From Porphyromonadaceae bacterium UBA4259 (GTDB taxonomy: Bacteria; Bacteroidota; Bacteroidia; Bacteroidales; Muribaculaceae): 26,213 nt of DNA. Location of the stretch: assembly GCA_002396125.1 (NCBI GenBank), contig DGWL01000059.1, positions 1 through 26,213 of the forward strand, written 5' to 3'. This document shows, piece by piece, positions 1 through 7,145 of this stretch. The notes below the pieces were generated by a model. The model did no database searches, was not told the DNA's origin, and saw nothing but the letters and a program-made list of their open reading frames with translations. The translations under genes and the position numbers were made by a program. The number at the start of each line of letters is the position of its first letter. Positions within the stretch are counted from its first letter, which is position 1.

Positions 1-3000
1 GGTGGCATATTCCTGCGCCTGTGGCACCACAAAGTAGTAGGCGCGGTTGGCGTTGTCACCGGTGTTAAAGTTGGCGGTGACATACTTGTTGGGCTCGTAG
101 GCAGCTGCGTTGCTTACCGGCAGCGGGTTGGCATCGAGCCGGATGGTGGGGTTGATGACATCGGTCACGGTGCCCACGATGGTTTGCGCCAGCAATGTCT
201 TGTTGTTGAAAGCTGTGATGTTGTCGCCAGTGGTCACCTGCTGTGGCAATTTAAACTCAATCCAGTTGCTTTGGTTGTATTTCCAGTCGGCGATGGTGTG
301 GTGCACTGGCTTGCCCTCGGTGTTGCGCGACATGTTGATGGCCTCGCCGTCGCCGTCCTTGACAATGATGCTCTTGCCATCGGCCGAGAGAAGAACCGAG
401 GTGAGGTCGTTGCTCAAGGTGAACTTTTGACCGGTGATAGCAGCGCCCTTCTTGAGCATCTCCTTGAGGCTCATTAGGTTGCCTGTCACTGTGCCCTGGT
501 AGCCGGCAGTAGTGTAGTAGCCGCCGTTCTTGAATTCGAAAGTGCCGGTCTGAGACGCGCCCTTGTTGCTGAAGATGATATTGCTTGGAGCGACGCCGGC
601 GGGATAGGTCCAGCGATAAACGGTGTTGCCGTTGGCAGCTGTACCCACCACTTCAACCAGTGCCTCGCCTGGCCAGCCATGCTCGCCATAGGTCTTTGTG
701 CTGCTGTAAACCCAAGCATAGGGTGAGCCGTAGCTGCTGTTCTCGAAGTAGAAGTACAGTTCCTCGCTCACAGGCGTTGCCATCGAAGTGATGGGGGCTT
801 CCTCAACGGGAGTGACGGTGCCTTCCTCGGGAGTCTCCACTGCGGGCAGATACTGTGCATAGGTCTCAGTCTCGTTGGTGCCAGTTGACCAGTTGTCGCT
901 GGCTGCTGGGAACTTGATGAAGACGTCGCTGGTGACACCTTGCACCTCGAAGCGCTCGCTGCTGTTGTTGCTGTTGAACAGGATGGCATTGATGCTCTCC
1001 TTGCCCAGGAAGGTGCAGTAGTACCAGCTCTGGCCACCCACGGTGGTGGTGGGGAAGCCTGCCTCGGCCCACGAGCCAGCCCAGTTCCAGAAGATGTCGC
1101 CTGTGCTGGTGTAAGGATATAGCTTGAGGCCGTTAGCCCAGTCGGCATTGCCGTTGTCGTACATAAACACGGTGATGGCCTTCACGTCGGTAGTGTGCTT
1201 GGCGTCGGCAGTCACATTGATGTAGCCGGGCTGGTAGCCTTGGTTGCCAAAGTGTGCGCCAGGATAGTAGTAGAAGTAGTAGTCGTGACCGTCTTGCAGG
1301 CCGCTGATGTTGGCGCACTGGTCCTTAGCGCCAGTGATGAGGAACAGCAGGCCGGCAGGCACCTCGTCGAAGTGACGCTTGTACCAGGTCTGGCCGCAGT
1401 TAGTAGCGGTCTCGGTGAGAGTCTCGCCACCTTGTTCAAAGGTGGTGGTGACAGCCTCTTCGCTAGCATTCCATGCGTAGATGTGAGGTGCGTCGCCAGT
1501 GGTCATGTTCTTGACGTAGATGTCCACGCCGCTGCCGTGGCCGTTCTCCACATAGTAGCTGCGAGCCACTTGCTTGATTACCTCGCCGTCCTTGAGGATG
1601 CCGGCACGCAGGTAGTGGTTGCCGGTGGTGTTGAAGGTGACGGTGTTGCCGCTGGCGATGGTGGAACTGCTGGCGGTGGGCTCGGTGCCGTCGGTGGTGT
1701 AGACGATAGTCGCCGCGCCATAGGATGAAGTGATGGTTGCCGTCACGCCTCCCTGGTAGGTTCCGGTGCCCTTGTCGATTGAGAGCGAGGGGTTCTCGAC
1801 CATTGGCATGTAGGTGTTGGTTACATCGTTGGGCTGACCATTTTGCACGGTGTAGAACACATCGCTGGTGATACCGGTGATGTCGGGAGTTTGGCTGCCG
1901 TCCCAGTTGATGATGAGGTTAACGGGCACGGCCGGTTTGTTCATCTGCACGTGCCACCAGTCAATGCCACCCACTTTCACTTGCTCGGTGGCGAGATAAC
2001 CCGGCCACTTGCCCAGAGGCTTGTGGGTGCCGTTCTCGTCGTCATAATATACGTAGAATTTGGGCGCATTGTCGTCCTTGACATAGAAGTTAATCTTGTT
2101 GCTTGTGGTGGCAGTCTTCACATACTGGCGAGTGACGATAGAACTTGTAGGAACAGCGCCATCCACCAGCACGCCCACCTTGAGGGTGGTGTTGTCGGTG
2201 AAGTTGAGAGGGGTATTCTCGGTGATGGTAGCGTCGCCGGCCTGTGGGTCTTGACCGTTGGTGGTGTAAACCAGTGTGCATCCTTCGCTCGAGGGGTAAA
2301 CGTTCACAGTCATCGAGCCGCTAAAGGTGCAACTGTTGCGGTCGATAACGGGGTAACCGTTGATGAGGCTCTTCTTGGTGTTGCCCTCAACTTGGTCGGC
2401 AAGGCTGCTGGTGATGCTGTAGCGTGCCACACGCTTGCCGTTGCTATCGGGTGTGCTCTCCCACACTGTGGTGAATCCACTGGGAACATCTTTATCGGCT
2501 GCGTCGCCCAACTGGAAGCACACTTGACCGTGAGTTCCGGTGACTACCCACTGAATGCCATTATCGTCAATCAGTTCAGCAGCCGAGCGCTCACTCTCGT
2601 TGGTGATGCCTGCAGTGCGGCGAGCCTTGATGAGCTTGCACAGGATGTCGTGCCACTGTGGGTGCATGAAGTGTGGATAGAACAAGCAAGGGGTGCCAGG
2701 CATTGCCAGGATGAAGGCGTTGGCCTCAACGATATTCTTTTCCACACGATGGTTATAGGCCTTGCCACTACTCCAATTGTAGTTGGAGCCGTCGGTGGGC
2801 AGGTCCTTGAAGGTGTCGTGGTTGTCGAGGAAGGTCACGGCATAGCGCTTAAGCACCGGGTCGCTGATGAGACCCGAGTTGTTCAGGTAGCGGTAGTTGC
2901 CGTAGTTGAACGCCTCGCGGATGTCGCTCTGCAGCGGGAAGTCGAAGGCTGCGCTCTGGTAGGTGCCCTCCATGTAGGTCTTGTGAATCCAACTGGATAT

Positions 3001-4056
3001 ATTATCTTTTGAGCCCCAGTACTCGCCCACACTGAAGGTGGGGCGCAGGGTGGTGTTGTACTCGGCAAAGTGCTTCTCCTCGAAGCCCATGGCATAGTCG
3101 TAGCGGAAGCCCACGTAGCCCAGGTCGTTCTTCAGGTAGTCGAGGAACTTGATGACCTTCTGCTGAGTGGCGGGCGCGTGGTGGTCGATGTCGCGTGCCC
3201 ATTCACCCCGGCCACCGCAGTCTTCGTTGCCGGTGCCGCGACCGCTCTCGTCGTCGCTGCACACGTCGTCGCTGCTCCACTCGATGTACTCACCCTCGGG
3301 GCAGAAGGTGCCCTTGTAGTACTCGGTTGGGAACTCGATGGAGTTCTTGTCGCCACTCCAGGTGCCCAGGCCACCGCGGTGGTTGGCAACTACGTCCTCG
3401 ATGGCTCCGGTGCCCTCGGCCTTGAAGGTGGAGATTAGTTCACGCAGCTGGGCCTCGGTGCCAAAGTAGGACATGGGCGTCCACACCTTGCCCTGGCTGT
3501 CGGTGTAGGTCCAGGGTGTGCCGTCGGGGTTGTAGCTCTTCCCGTGGTGGAAGTAGAACACCGGCACAAAGCCCATGCAGTCGGGGTTGGTGATGGTGGA
3601 GCCATCGCTGTAACCCCACGTCTGGCCGTTGCGCCAGGGGCGCACGCCGCCACGACCGCTGTTGTCGTTGCTGGTGTAGTAGGTCATGGTGGAGTCGGCC
3701 ACTGTGGAGCCGCTCTGTGGCAGCCACAGCAGGTCGATGTAGGGGGTGATCTCATTCTTGTGAGCCAGCAGGTTGCTCCACGTGGTCACGGGCACTTGCC
3801 ATTCCTCGCCGGTGCTCCAACCAGCACCATACATGGTTGCCCATGTGTAGCCAGGATGATGGTTGTCAGTGGCTTCGTTGCTCTGGTGATATTGCCATGG
3901 TCCGAATGGGCTGCAGTCCGGGGCCTCCTTATAGCTGTCCCAGAAGAAGCCTTGGAGCATGACTCCGCCGTAGTTGGCGGGCCATCCTTGAGCCAGGGTG
4001 TTGACGCTGAAGCTGAAGATGAGCGTCATGATAATAGTTAAGTAGATTTTTTTCAT
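1..4056 (-). CDS. Secreted multi-modular alpha-amylase (GH13), 3' end outside window
   Basis: The reading frame is open from the ATG at 4056 to the window edge (1352 codons, no stop), so the C-terminus is missing. A signal peptide covers residues about 1-21. The GH13 catalytic barrel spans about 25-500. Region I is DVVANH at 221-226, region II is GFRYD at 316-320 with nucleophile Asp320, the acid/base is Glu345 in VGEYW, and region IV is DNHD with Asp414. The early MLQGFFWDSY segment recalls plant-type alpha-amylases. Two chitobiase C-terminal-like beta-sandwich repeats (about 580-650 and 755-835) alternate with CBM26-like starch-binding modules at about 654-740, 842-930, 957-1048 and 1097-1185; WPG and NxIFN-type motifs are visible in some of them. 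From about 1186 there is a domain I cannot name (possibly OB-fold-like). The family hydrolyses internal alpha-1,4 bonds of starch outside the cytoplasm. No SusC/SusD partner is visible. Residue numbers outside the barrel are approximate. Confidence 0.93.
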   Translation of the reverse strand, partial: MKKIYLTIIMTLIFSFSVNTLAQGWPANYGGVMLQGFFWDSYKEAPDCSPFGPWQYHQSNEATDNHHPGYTWATMYGAGWSTGEEWQVPVTTWSNLLAHKNEITPYIDLLWLPQSGSTVADSTMTYYTSNDNSGRGGVRPWRNGQTWGYSDGSTITNPDCMGFVPVFYFHHGKSYNPDGTPWTYTDSQGKVWTPMSYFGTEAQLRELISTFKAEGTGAIEDVVANHRGGLGTWSGDKNSIEFPTEYYKGTFCPEGEYIEWSSDDVCSDDESGRGTGNEDCGGRGEWARDIDHHAPATQQKVIKFLDYLKNDLGYVGFRYDYAMGFEEKHFAEYNTTLRPTFSVGEYWGSKDNISSWIHKTYMEGTYQSAAFDFPLQSDIREAFNYGNYRYLNNSGLISDPVLKRYAVTFLDNHDTFKDLPTDGSNYNWSSGKAYNHRVEKNIVEANAFILAMPGTPCLFYPHFMHPQWHDILCKLIKARRTAGITNESERSAAELIDDNGIQWVVTGTHGQVCFQLGDAADKDVPSGFTTVWESTPDSNGKRVARYSITSSLADQVEGNTKKSLINGYPVIDRNSCTFSGSMTVNVYPSSEGCTLVYTTNGQDPQAGDATITENTPLNFTDNTTLKVGVLVDGAVPTSSIVTRQYVKTATTSNKINFYVKDDNAPKFYVYYDDENGTHKPLGKWPGYLATEQVKVGGIDWWHVQMNKPAVPVNLIINWDGSQTPDITGITSDVFYTVQNGQPNDVTNTYMPMVENPSLSIDKGTGTYQGGVTATITSSYGAATIVYTTDGTEPTASSSTIASGNTVTFNTTGNHYLRAGILKDGEVIKQVARSYYVENGHGSGVDIYVKNMTTGDAPHIYAWNASEEAVTTTFEQGGETLTETATNCGQTWYKRHFDEVPAGLLFLITGAKDQCANISGLQDGHDYYFYYYPGAHFGNQGYQPGYINVTADAKHTTDVKAITVFMYDNGNADWANGLKLYPYTSTGDIFWNWAGSWAEAGFPTTTVGGQSWYYCTFLGKESINAILFNSNNSSERFEVQGVTSDVFIKFPAASDNWSTGTNETETYAQYLPAVETPEEGTVTPVEEAPITSMATPVSEELYFYFENSSYGSPYAWVYSSTKTYGEHGWPGEALVEVVGTAANGNTVYRWTYPAGVAPSNIIFSNKGASQTGTFEFKNGGYYTTAGYQGTVTGNLMSLKEMLKKGAAITGQKFTLSNDLTSVLLSADGKSIIVKDGDGEAINMSRNTEGKPVHHTIADWKYNQSNWIEFKLPQQVTTGDNITAFNNKTLLAQTIVGTVTDVINPTIRLDANPLPVSNAAAYEPNKYVTANFNTGDNANRAYYFVVPQAQEYAT

Positions 4057-4128
4057 TGTTGATATGTTTTTATGTATTATTTTATGGTTGTTAACACAGT
4101 CTCCTGCGCTATGGTTTTAATTAAACTA

Positions 4129-4136
4129 CAAAAATA
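4129..4136 (-). promoter_or_regulatory. -7 promoter box for the amylase gene
   Basis: Read on the minus strand the box is TATTTTTG, a match to the Bacteroidota -7 consensus TAnnTTTG. It would give a leader of about 65-70 nt before the ATG at 4056. I see no convincing -33 element. Confidence 0.5.
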
Positions 4137-4208
4137 GAGATTAGGCTTTGGAAATGCAACTTTTTTGTGTAAATAATTAAAAAAAGGTTTTTTGCAAACG
4201 ATTGCGCG

Positions 4209-4248
4209 ATGTTGCGAGGCGGTGCCTCACAATTCTCCACCTGACTGC
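4209..4248 (+). repeat. Left REP-like hairpin repeat of the RAYT island
   Basis: A 40-bp repeat, 37/40 identical to 5384-5423 and in the same orientation. Its core is the imperfect palindrome TGCGAGGC-GGT-GCCTCACA (7 of 8 pairs) at 4213-4231, followed by a conserved tail ending CCACCTGACTGC. Its position beside a RAYT gene fits the known pairing of REP elements with their transposase. A degenerate third copy lies at 4287-4314. Confidence 0.8.
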
Positions 4249-4249
4249 T

Positions 4250-4288
4250 GGGGGGTGCTGCGGGGTGCTGCTTGGGGAGTGCTTGGGG
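4250..4288 (+). other. G-rich tract, possible G-quadruplex, left flank
   Basis: Four guanine runs of 6, 4, 4 and 4 follow directly after the left hairpin repeat, with spacers of 6, 8 and 7 nt. One spacer is slightly longer than the usual 7-nt limit. The same hairpin-then-G-run order occurs on the right flank. Confidence 0.45.
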
Positions 4289-4314
4289 TGGCTCGCAATA
4301 TATCACCTGGCTGC
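4287..4314 (+). repeat. Degenerate third copy of the REP-like repeat
   Basis: It matches 23 of 28 positions of the 3' part of the right repeat (5396-5423), including CTCGCAATA and CACCTG. The left arm of the hairpin is lost or strongly diverged (TGCTTGGG in place of TGCGAGGC). It is again followed by a GGGG run. Confidence 0.6.
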
Positions 4315-4383
4315 GGGGCTGTGATGCTGGGCTTTGTCTTGAAAAAAAATCTCATTTTTCTTTCCTTGAATTTTCTTTTTTTC

Positions 4384-4391
4384 TATTTTTG
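4384..4391 (+). promoter_or_regulatory. -7 promoter box for the RAYT gene
   Basis: TATTTTTG matches TAnnTTTG and is followed by C. Only 4 nt separate it from the chosen ATG at 4396, so the transcript would be leaderless or nearly so. The surrounding A/T-rich stretch could produce such a match by chance. Confidence 0.4.
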
Positions 4392-4395
4392 CGAT

Positions 4396-5370
4396 ATGGA
4401 AGATAAAAGAAATGAACAACGCAAGCAGTGGTGGGCTTCTCACAAGGGGGAGTGTGAGGTGACACCGTCGATGAAGCGCCGCAAGGCAGGTCATGACTAT
4501 AGCGCGCCTTGCATCTACATGCTCACTCTTGTGGTGAAAGAACGGCGTAAAATTCTGGGCACCTTGCATGATGCCGACAACAACCATTCTCTTCCATGGG
4601 TTGAGCCAAGTGTACTAGGGCACAAAGTGCTGGCTTGTTGGCGAGAAATAACGACTTATTATCCTGAGGTTGAATTATATAATGTGCAACTAATGCCCGA
4701 TCACTTGCATGGAATAATCCATGTGAGAAGAAAGTTGCCGAAGCATTTGGGCGTTTTGGTTAATGGTTTCAAAAAGGGGTGTAATGATGTGTCGCGTGAG
4801 ATGGGCCTAGGCACTCTGTGGGAAGATGGCTATCAAGACAGTATTTTGACTCATGACGGGCAGTTGAAAAACATGAAGAACTATATTAACAACAACCCGT
4901 TGCGCTTGTGGACAAAGTTGCATAACCGTGAGTTCTTTGTGGTGCGGCGGGATGTGAGAATAGGTAAAGAAAAGGTTGCAGTAGCAGGCAATCAATACTT
5001 GCTCGAGCATCCCGACAAGGAGGTGGTGCGTTGTTCTCGTAGCTTGACCGAGAAGGAAATAGAAGAGCGTGTTAATGCTTTGATTAAGCGTGCAATGGAG
5101 GGGGCTGTGCTGGTGTCGCCTTGCATAAGCCCGGGCGAGAAAGCCGTGATGCGTGCCGCCTATGAGATAGGCGCTAGAATGATAGTGCTGCTGGAGAATG
5201 GATTCTCGCCGATGTGGAAACCCAGCGGGAAACAGTTTGACGCCTGCCTGGCTGGAAACTTGCTGCTTGTGGCGCCATGGCCGCACCACAACGACCGGCG
5301 TGCTATAACCCGTGAGCAATGCATGCAGCTCAACGACTTGGCAAGGAGAATTGTGGAGGGTGAAGGTTGA
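4396..5370 (+). CDS. REP-associated tyrosine transposase (RAYT, Y1/HUH) with C-terminal extension
   Basis: The protein has 324 residues. Residues about 35-190 are a Y1_Tnp/TnpA_REP HUH-endonuclease domain: the metal-binding HUH motif is His103-Leu-His105 in MPDHLHGII, and the likely nucleophile is Tyr163 in KNYINNNPLRLW. RAYTs are single-copy, domesticated relatives of IS200/IS605 transposases that cut single-stranded REP hairpins, and matching hairpin repeats flank this gene. Residues about 225-324 are an extra domain (SPCISPGEKAVMRAA, then GARMIVLLENGF, then LLLVAPWPH) whose strand-helix-strand pattern resembles the SLOG/DprA Rossmann fold; that assignment is inference. The frame is open upstream to 4192, but those codons run through the repeat and G-rich DNA. 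I chose ATG 4396 because the natural protein begins there, just after a promoter-like box. Confidence 0.88.
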   Translation: MEDKRNEQRKQWWASHKGECEVTPSMKRRKAGHDYSAPCIYMLTLVVKERRKILGTLHDADNNHSLPWVEPSVLGHKVLACWREITTYYPEVELYNVQLMPDHLHGIIHVRRKLPKHLGVLVNGFKKGCNDVSREMGLGTLWEDGYQDSILTHDGQLKNMKNYINNNPLRLWTKLHNREFFVVRRDVRIGKEKVAVAGNQYLLEHPDKEVVRCSRSLTEKEIEERVNALIKRAMEGAVLVSPCISPGEKAVMRAAYEIGARMIVLLENGFSPMWKPSGKQFDACLAGNLLLVAPWPHHNDRRAITREQCMQLNDLARRIVEGEG

Positions 5371-5383
5371 GCTTGATTTTCCC

Positions 5384-5423
5384 ATGCTGCGAGGCGGTGC
5401 CTCGCAATACTCCACCTGACTGC
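5384..5423 (+). repeat. Right REP-like hairpin repeat of the RAYT island
   Basis: Starts 13 bp after the RAYT stop codon. The hairpin is a perfect 8-bp stem with a 3-nt loop, TGCGAGGC-GGT-GCCTCGCA (5388-5406), followed by the conserved CCACCTGACTGC tail. It differs from the left copy at three positions and lies in direct, not inverted, orientation. It could also act as part of a transcription terminator, but no T-tract follows. Confidence 0.82.
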
Positions 5424-5424
5424 A

Positions 5425-5454
5425 GGGGGGCTGCAGGGGGGCTGCGGGGCGGGG
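5425..5454 (+). other. Putative G-quadruplex tract, right flank
   Basis: The guanine runs are G6-N5-G6-N4-G4-N1-G4, which fully meets the G3+N1-7 quadruplex rule on the plus strand. The tract begins 2 bp after the right REP-like repeat. Confidence 0.6.
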
Positions 5455-5465
5455 TGCTTGTTGCC

Positions 5466-5556
5466 GTGGTGCTTGCCGGGCTTTTTGTTGCGGGGAGTGG
5501 TGCTGGTGGGCTTTTTGTTGCGGGGAGTGGTGCTTGTGGGGCTTTTTGTTGCGGGG
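5466..5556 (+). repeat. 30-bp direct tandem repeat array
   Basis: Two full units (5478-5507 and 5508-5537), a partial third (5538-5556) and a partial leading unit share the core CTTTTTGTTGCGGGG followed by AGTGGTGCT. There are no spacers. The array fills most of the gap between the RAYT island and the LysM gene. Confidence 0.8.
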
Positions 5557-5611
5557 TGGAGGGCAATAAAATGGCATGGTTTTGAGTTAATAAATTAGAT
5601 TTAGAATTGCT

Positions 5612-6766
5612 ATGAAACGATATTTTGTAATGTTAATGGTGGTGGCTACTGTGGCAATGGGTGCCATGGGAGCAGCAGTGGAGAATGAATATTTTTCAAT
5701 CACCACGCCCGACGATAGCTGGTTCTTGACCAACGATGACGCCCTGCGGCCCTATGGAGCACGTGTCGACATATCGCGCCTCGACGCTCAGGGTGCCACA
5801 CTAGAGCTGGCCCGAGTCGACTACCTGGAGGGTGCTTTCGACCCACAACTCTATCTCACACGCCAAGTGGTGGAGAAGAAAGATGTCTTCTGCCGCTCGG
5901 CGCAGGAGTTTTCAAGCATCTTTGACTACAGCCTGGCAGGTTTTGTGGGGAAGTGTGTGGAGTTCAAGAAACGCAGCAATAATCATGATTACCAGTGTGA
6001 GGCGGTGACATTCAACGCCGGCTTTGGCACCTTTATGGTAATCATGGCCCATCGTGCCGACCAACCCTCGCTCATAGCCCGCATCGTGGGCTCGCTCAAG
6101 TGCAAGGTCGACACCACCCGGCTTGTGAGCGCCGCCAGCTATGCCGCGGCCGCCGGTGCCGTGGTGAAACGCCATCACCTGCCCATAGGAAACAACGAGC
6201 ACTTGAGCGCAGTGGCTATGAGCGCCGACTCAAGCACTGTGTCGCTCACGGTGACAGTGCCTTACATCACTCGTGAGAACGTGAATGTGCCCGCTTTTGT
6301 GATGACCAAGCGCGATGCATGGCTCAAACAGGCTCCCGAGGCTCTTGACTTTAATCTGTTGCTTGCCAGTGCCGCCCGCGAACGCAAGAATCTGCGTTAT
6401 TTCTATGCCGACACTAAAGGCAACGAGATAGGCACGCTGCTAATCTTGCCCGAGGAATATGAGCAGGTGAAGGCGATGAAAGCTGCTCGCGAGCAGGAAG
6501 AGCAGGCGCGCAAGCTAGCCCAAGCTCAGAAAGCTGAGCGAGTGGCTCAAGAGAAAGCAAAACTCGCCGAGCAAGAGGCAGCTCGCCAGGCAGTAGCCCG
6601 CGCCGCCGAGGCCGCCGCAGCTCCCGTTTACCACGAAGTGAAGCGCGGTGAGAGCATTACCCGCATCGCTAAGCATTATGGCGTGAGCATCAATGACTTG
6701 CGCAAGGTTAATCCCGGCATAAACATTGACAAGATTAATATAGGACAAAAAATCAGAATTAAATAA
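5612..6766 (+). CDS. Exported LysM-domain protein with central coiled coil
   Basis: The protein has 384 residues. A signal peptide covers about 1-21 (cleavage near AMGA). Residues about 22-275 form one or two domains that I do not recognise. An Ala/Glu/Gln/Lys-rich coiled coil covers about 277-335. The C-terminal 340-384 is a LysM module (YHEVKRGESITRIAKHYGVS, then a terminal IGQKIRIK). LysM modules bind N-acetylglucosamine-containing glycans such as peptidoglycan, so the protein probably sits in the periplasm tethered to the wall. The N-terminal half has no visible catalytic motif. The PAS gene starts 22 nt downstream on the same strand, suggesting co-transcription. No clear promoter box was found; TAGATTTA just upstream is one base off consensus. 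Confidence 0.85.
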   Translation: MKRYFVMLMVVATVAMGAMGAAVENEYFSITTPDDSWFLTNDDALRPYGARVDISRLDAQGATLELARVDYLEGAFDPQLYLTRQVVEKKDVFCRSAQEFSSIFDYSLAGFVGKCVEFKKRSNNHDYQCEAVTFNAGFGTFMVIMAHRADQPSLIARIVGSLKCKVDTTRLVSAASYAAAAGAVVKRHHLPIGNNEHLSAVAMSADSSTVSLTVTVPYITRENVNVPAFVMTKRDAWLKQAPEALDFNLLLASAARERKNLRYFYADTKGNEIGTLLILPEEYEQVKAMKAAREQEEQARKLAQAQKAERVAQEKAKLAEQEAARQAVARAAEAAAAPVYHEVKRGESITRIAKHYGVSINDLRKVNPGINIDKINIGQKIRIK

Positions 6767-6788
6767 ACAAGACAAAAAAACACATACT

Positions 6789-7121
6789 ATGGAACTAGAT
6801 TGGGCCGAAGGACTGCATTGCGCAGTGACGGTGTGCGACACCGAGGGCACTGTGCTCTACATGAATGAGAAATCGCGCGAGACGTTTAACCGTGACGGCA
6901 AGTCGATGGTGGGGCAGAACCTCTTCCCCTGCCACAAAGAGCGCTCGCAGCAGATGATTAGGCACATGATGGAAACCGACACCATCAATGCCTATACAAT
7001 CACCAAGAACGGGCAGCGCAAAATGATTTACCAATCGCCGTGGAAAGTTGACGGCAAGGTGGCGGGAATGGTTGAGATATCAATGGTGATTCCCGAGGAA
7101 ATGCCCCATTATCAGCGATAG
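6789..7121 (+). CDS. Single-domain PAS protein
   Basis: The 110 residues are little more than one PAS fold: AVTVCDTEGTVLYMNEKSRETF at the start (the strand-turn-strand typical of PAS), a central helix, and a C-terminal beta sheet with WKVDGKVAGMVEISM. No kinase, HTH or cyclase output domain is attached, so it must signal through a partner or sense a ligand on its own. Cys48-His49 lie in the middle helix region and could be ligand contacts, but this is speculation. There is no signal peptide, so it is cytoplasmic. It follows the LysM gene by 22 nt and converges on the CotH-like gene, whose stop codon is only 24 nt away with no clear terminator hairpin between them. Confidence 0.82.
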   Translation: MELDWAEGLHCAVTVCDTEGTVLYMNEKSRETFNRDGKSMVGQNLFPCHKERSQQMIRHMMETDTINAYTITKNGQRKMIYQSPWKVDGKVAGMVEISMVIPEEMPHYQR

Positions 7122-7145
7122 ACAGCTCGGCTCTTCCTTTTCTCG

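Noticed and set aside
1843..3012. Long plus-strand open frame of 389 codons
   Set aside because: It is antisense to the amylase catalytic and linker regions, whose frame has clear GH13 motifs; the plus-strand product has no recognisable pattern.
4192..4395. N-terminal extension of the RAYT frame
   Set aside because: The codons translate the hairpin repeat and G-rich DNA; homology-like sequence begins only at ATG 4396.
4396..5370. Active IS200/IS605 insertion sequence
   Set aside because: There is no TnpB partner, and the flanking repeats resemble REP hairpins rather than paired insertion-sequence ends, so a RAYT is the better reading.
5466..5556. Possible CRISPR array
   Set aside because: The 30-bp units abut each other with no spacers and no cas genes are present.
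4807..5577. Minus-strand open frame of 256 codons over the RAYT and its right flank
   Set aside because: Its N-terminal part is a translation of the tandem array and G-rich tract, and the rest is antisense to the RAYT.
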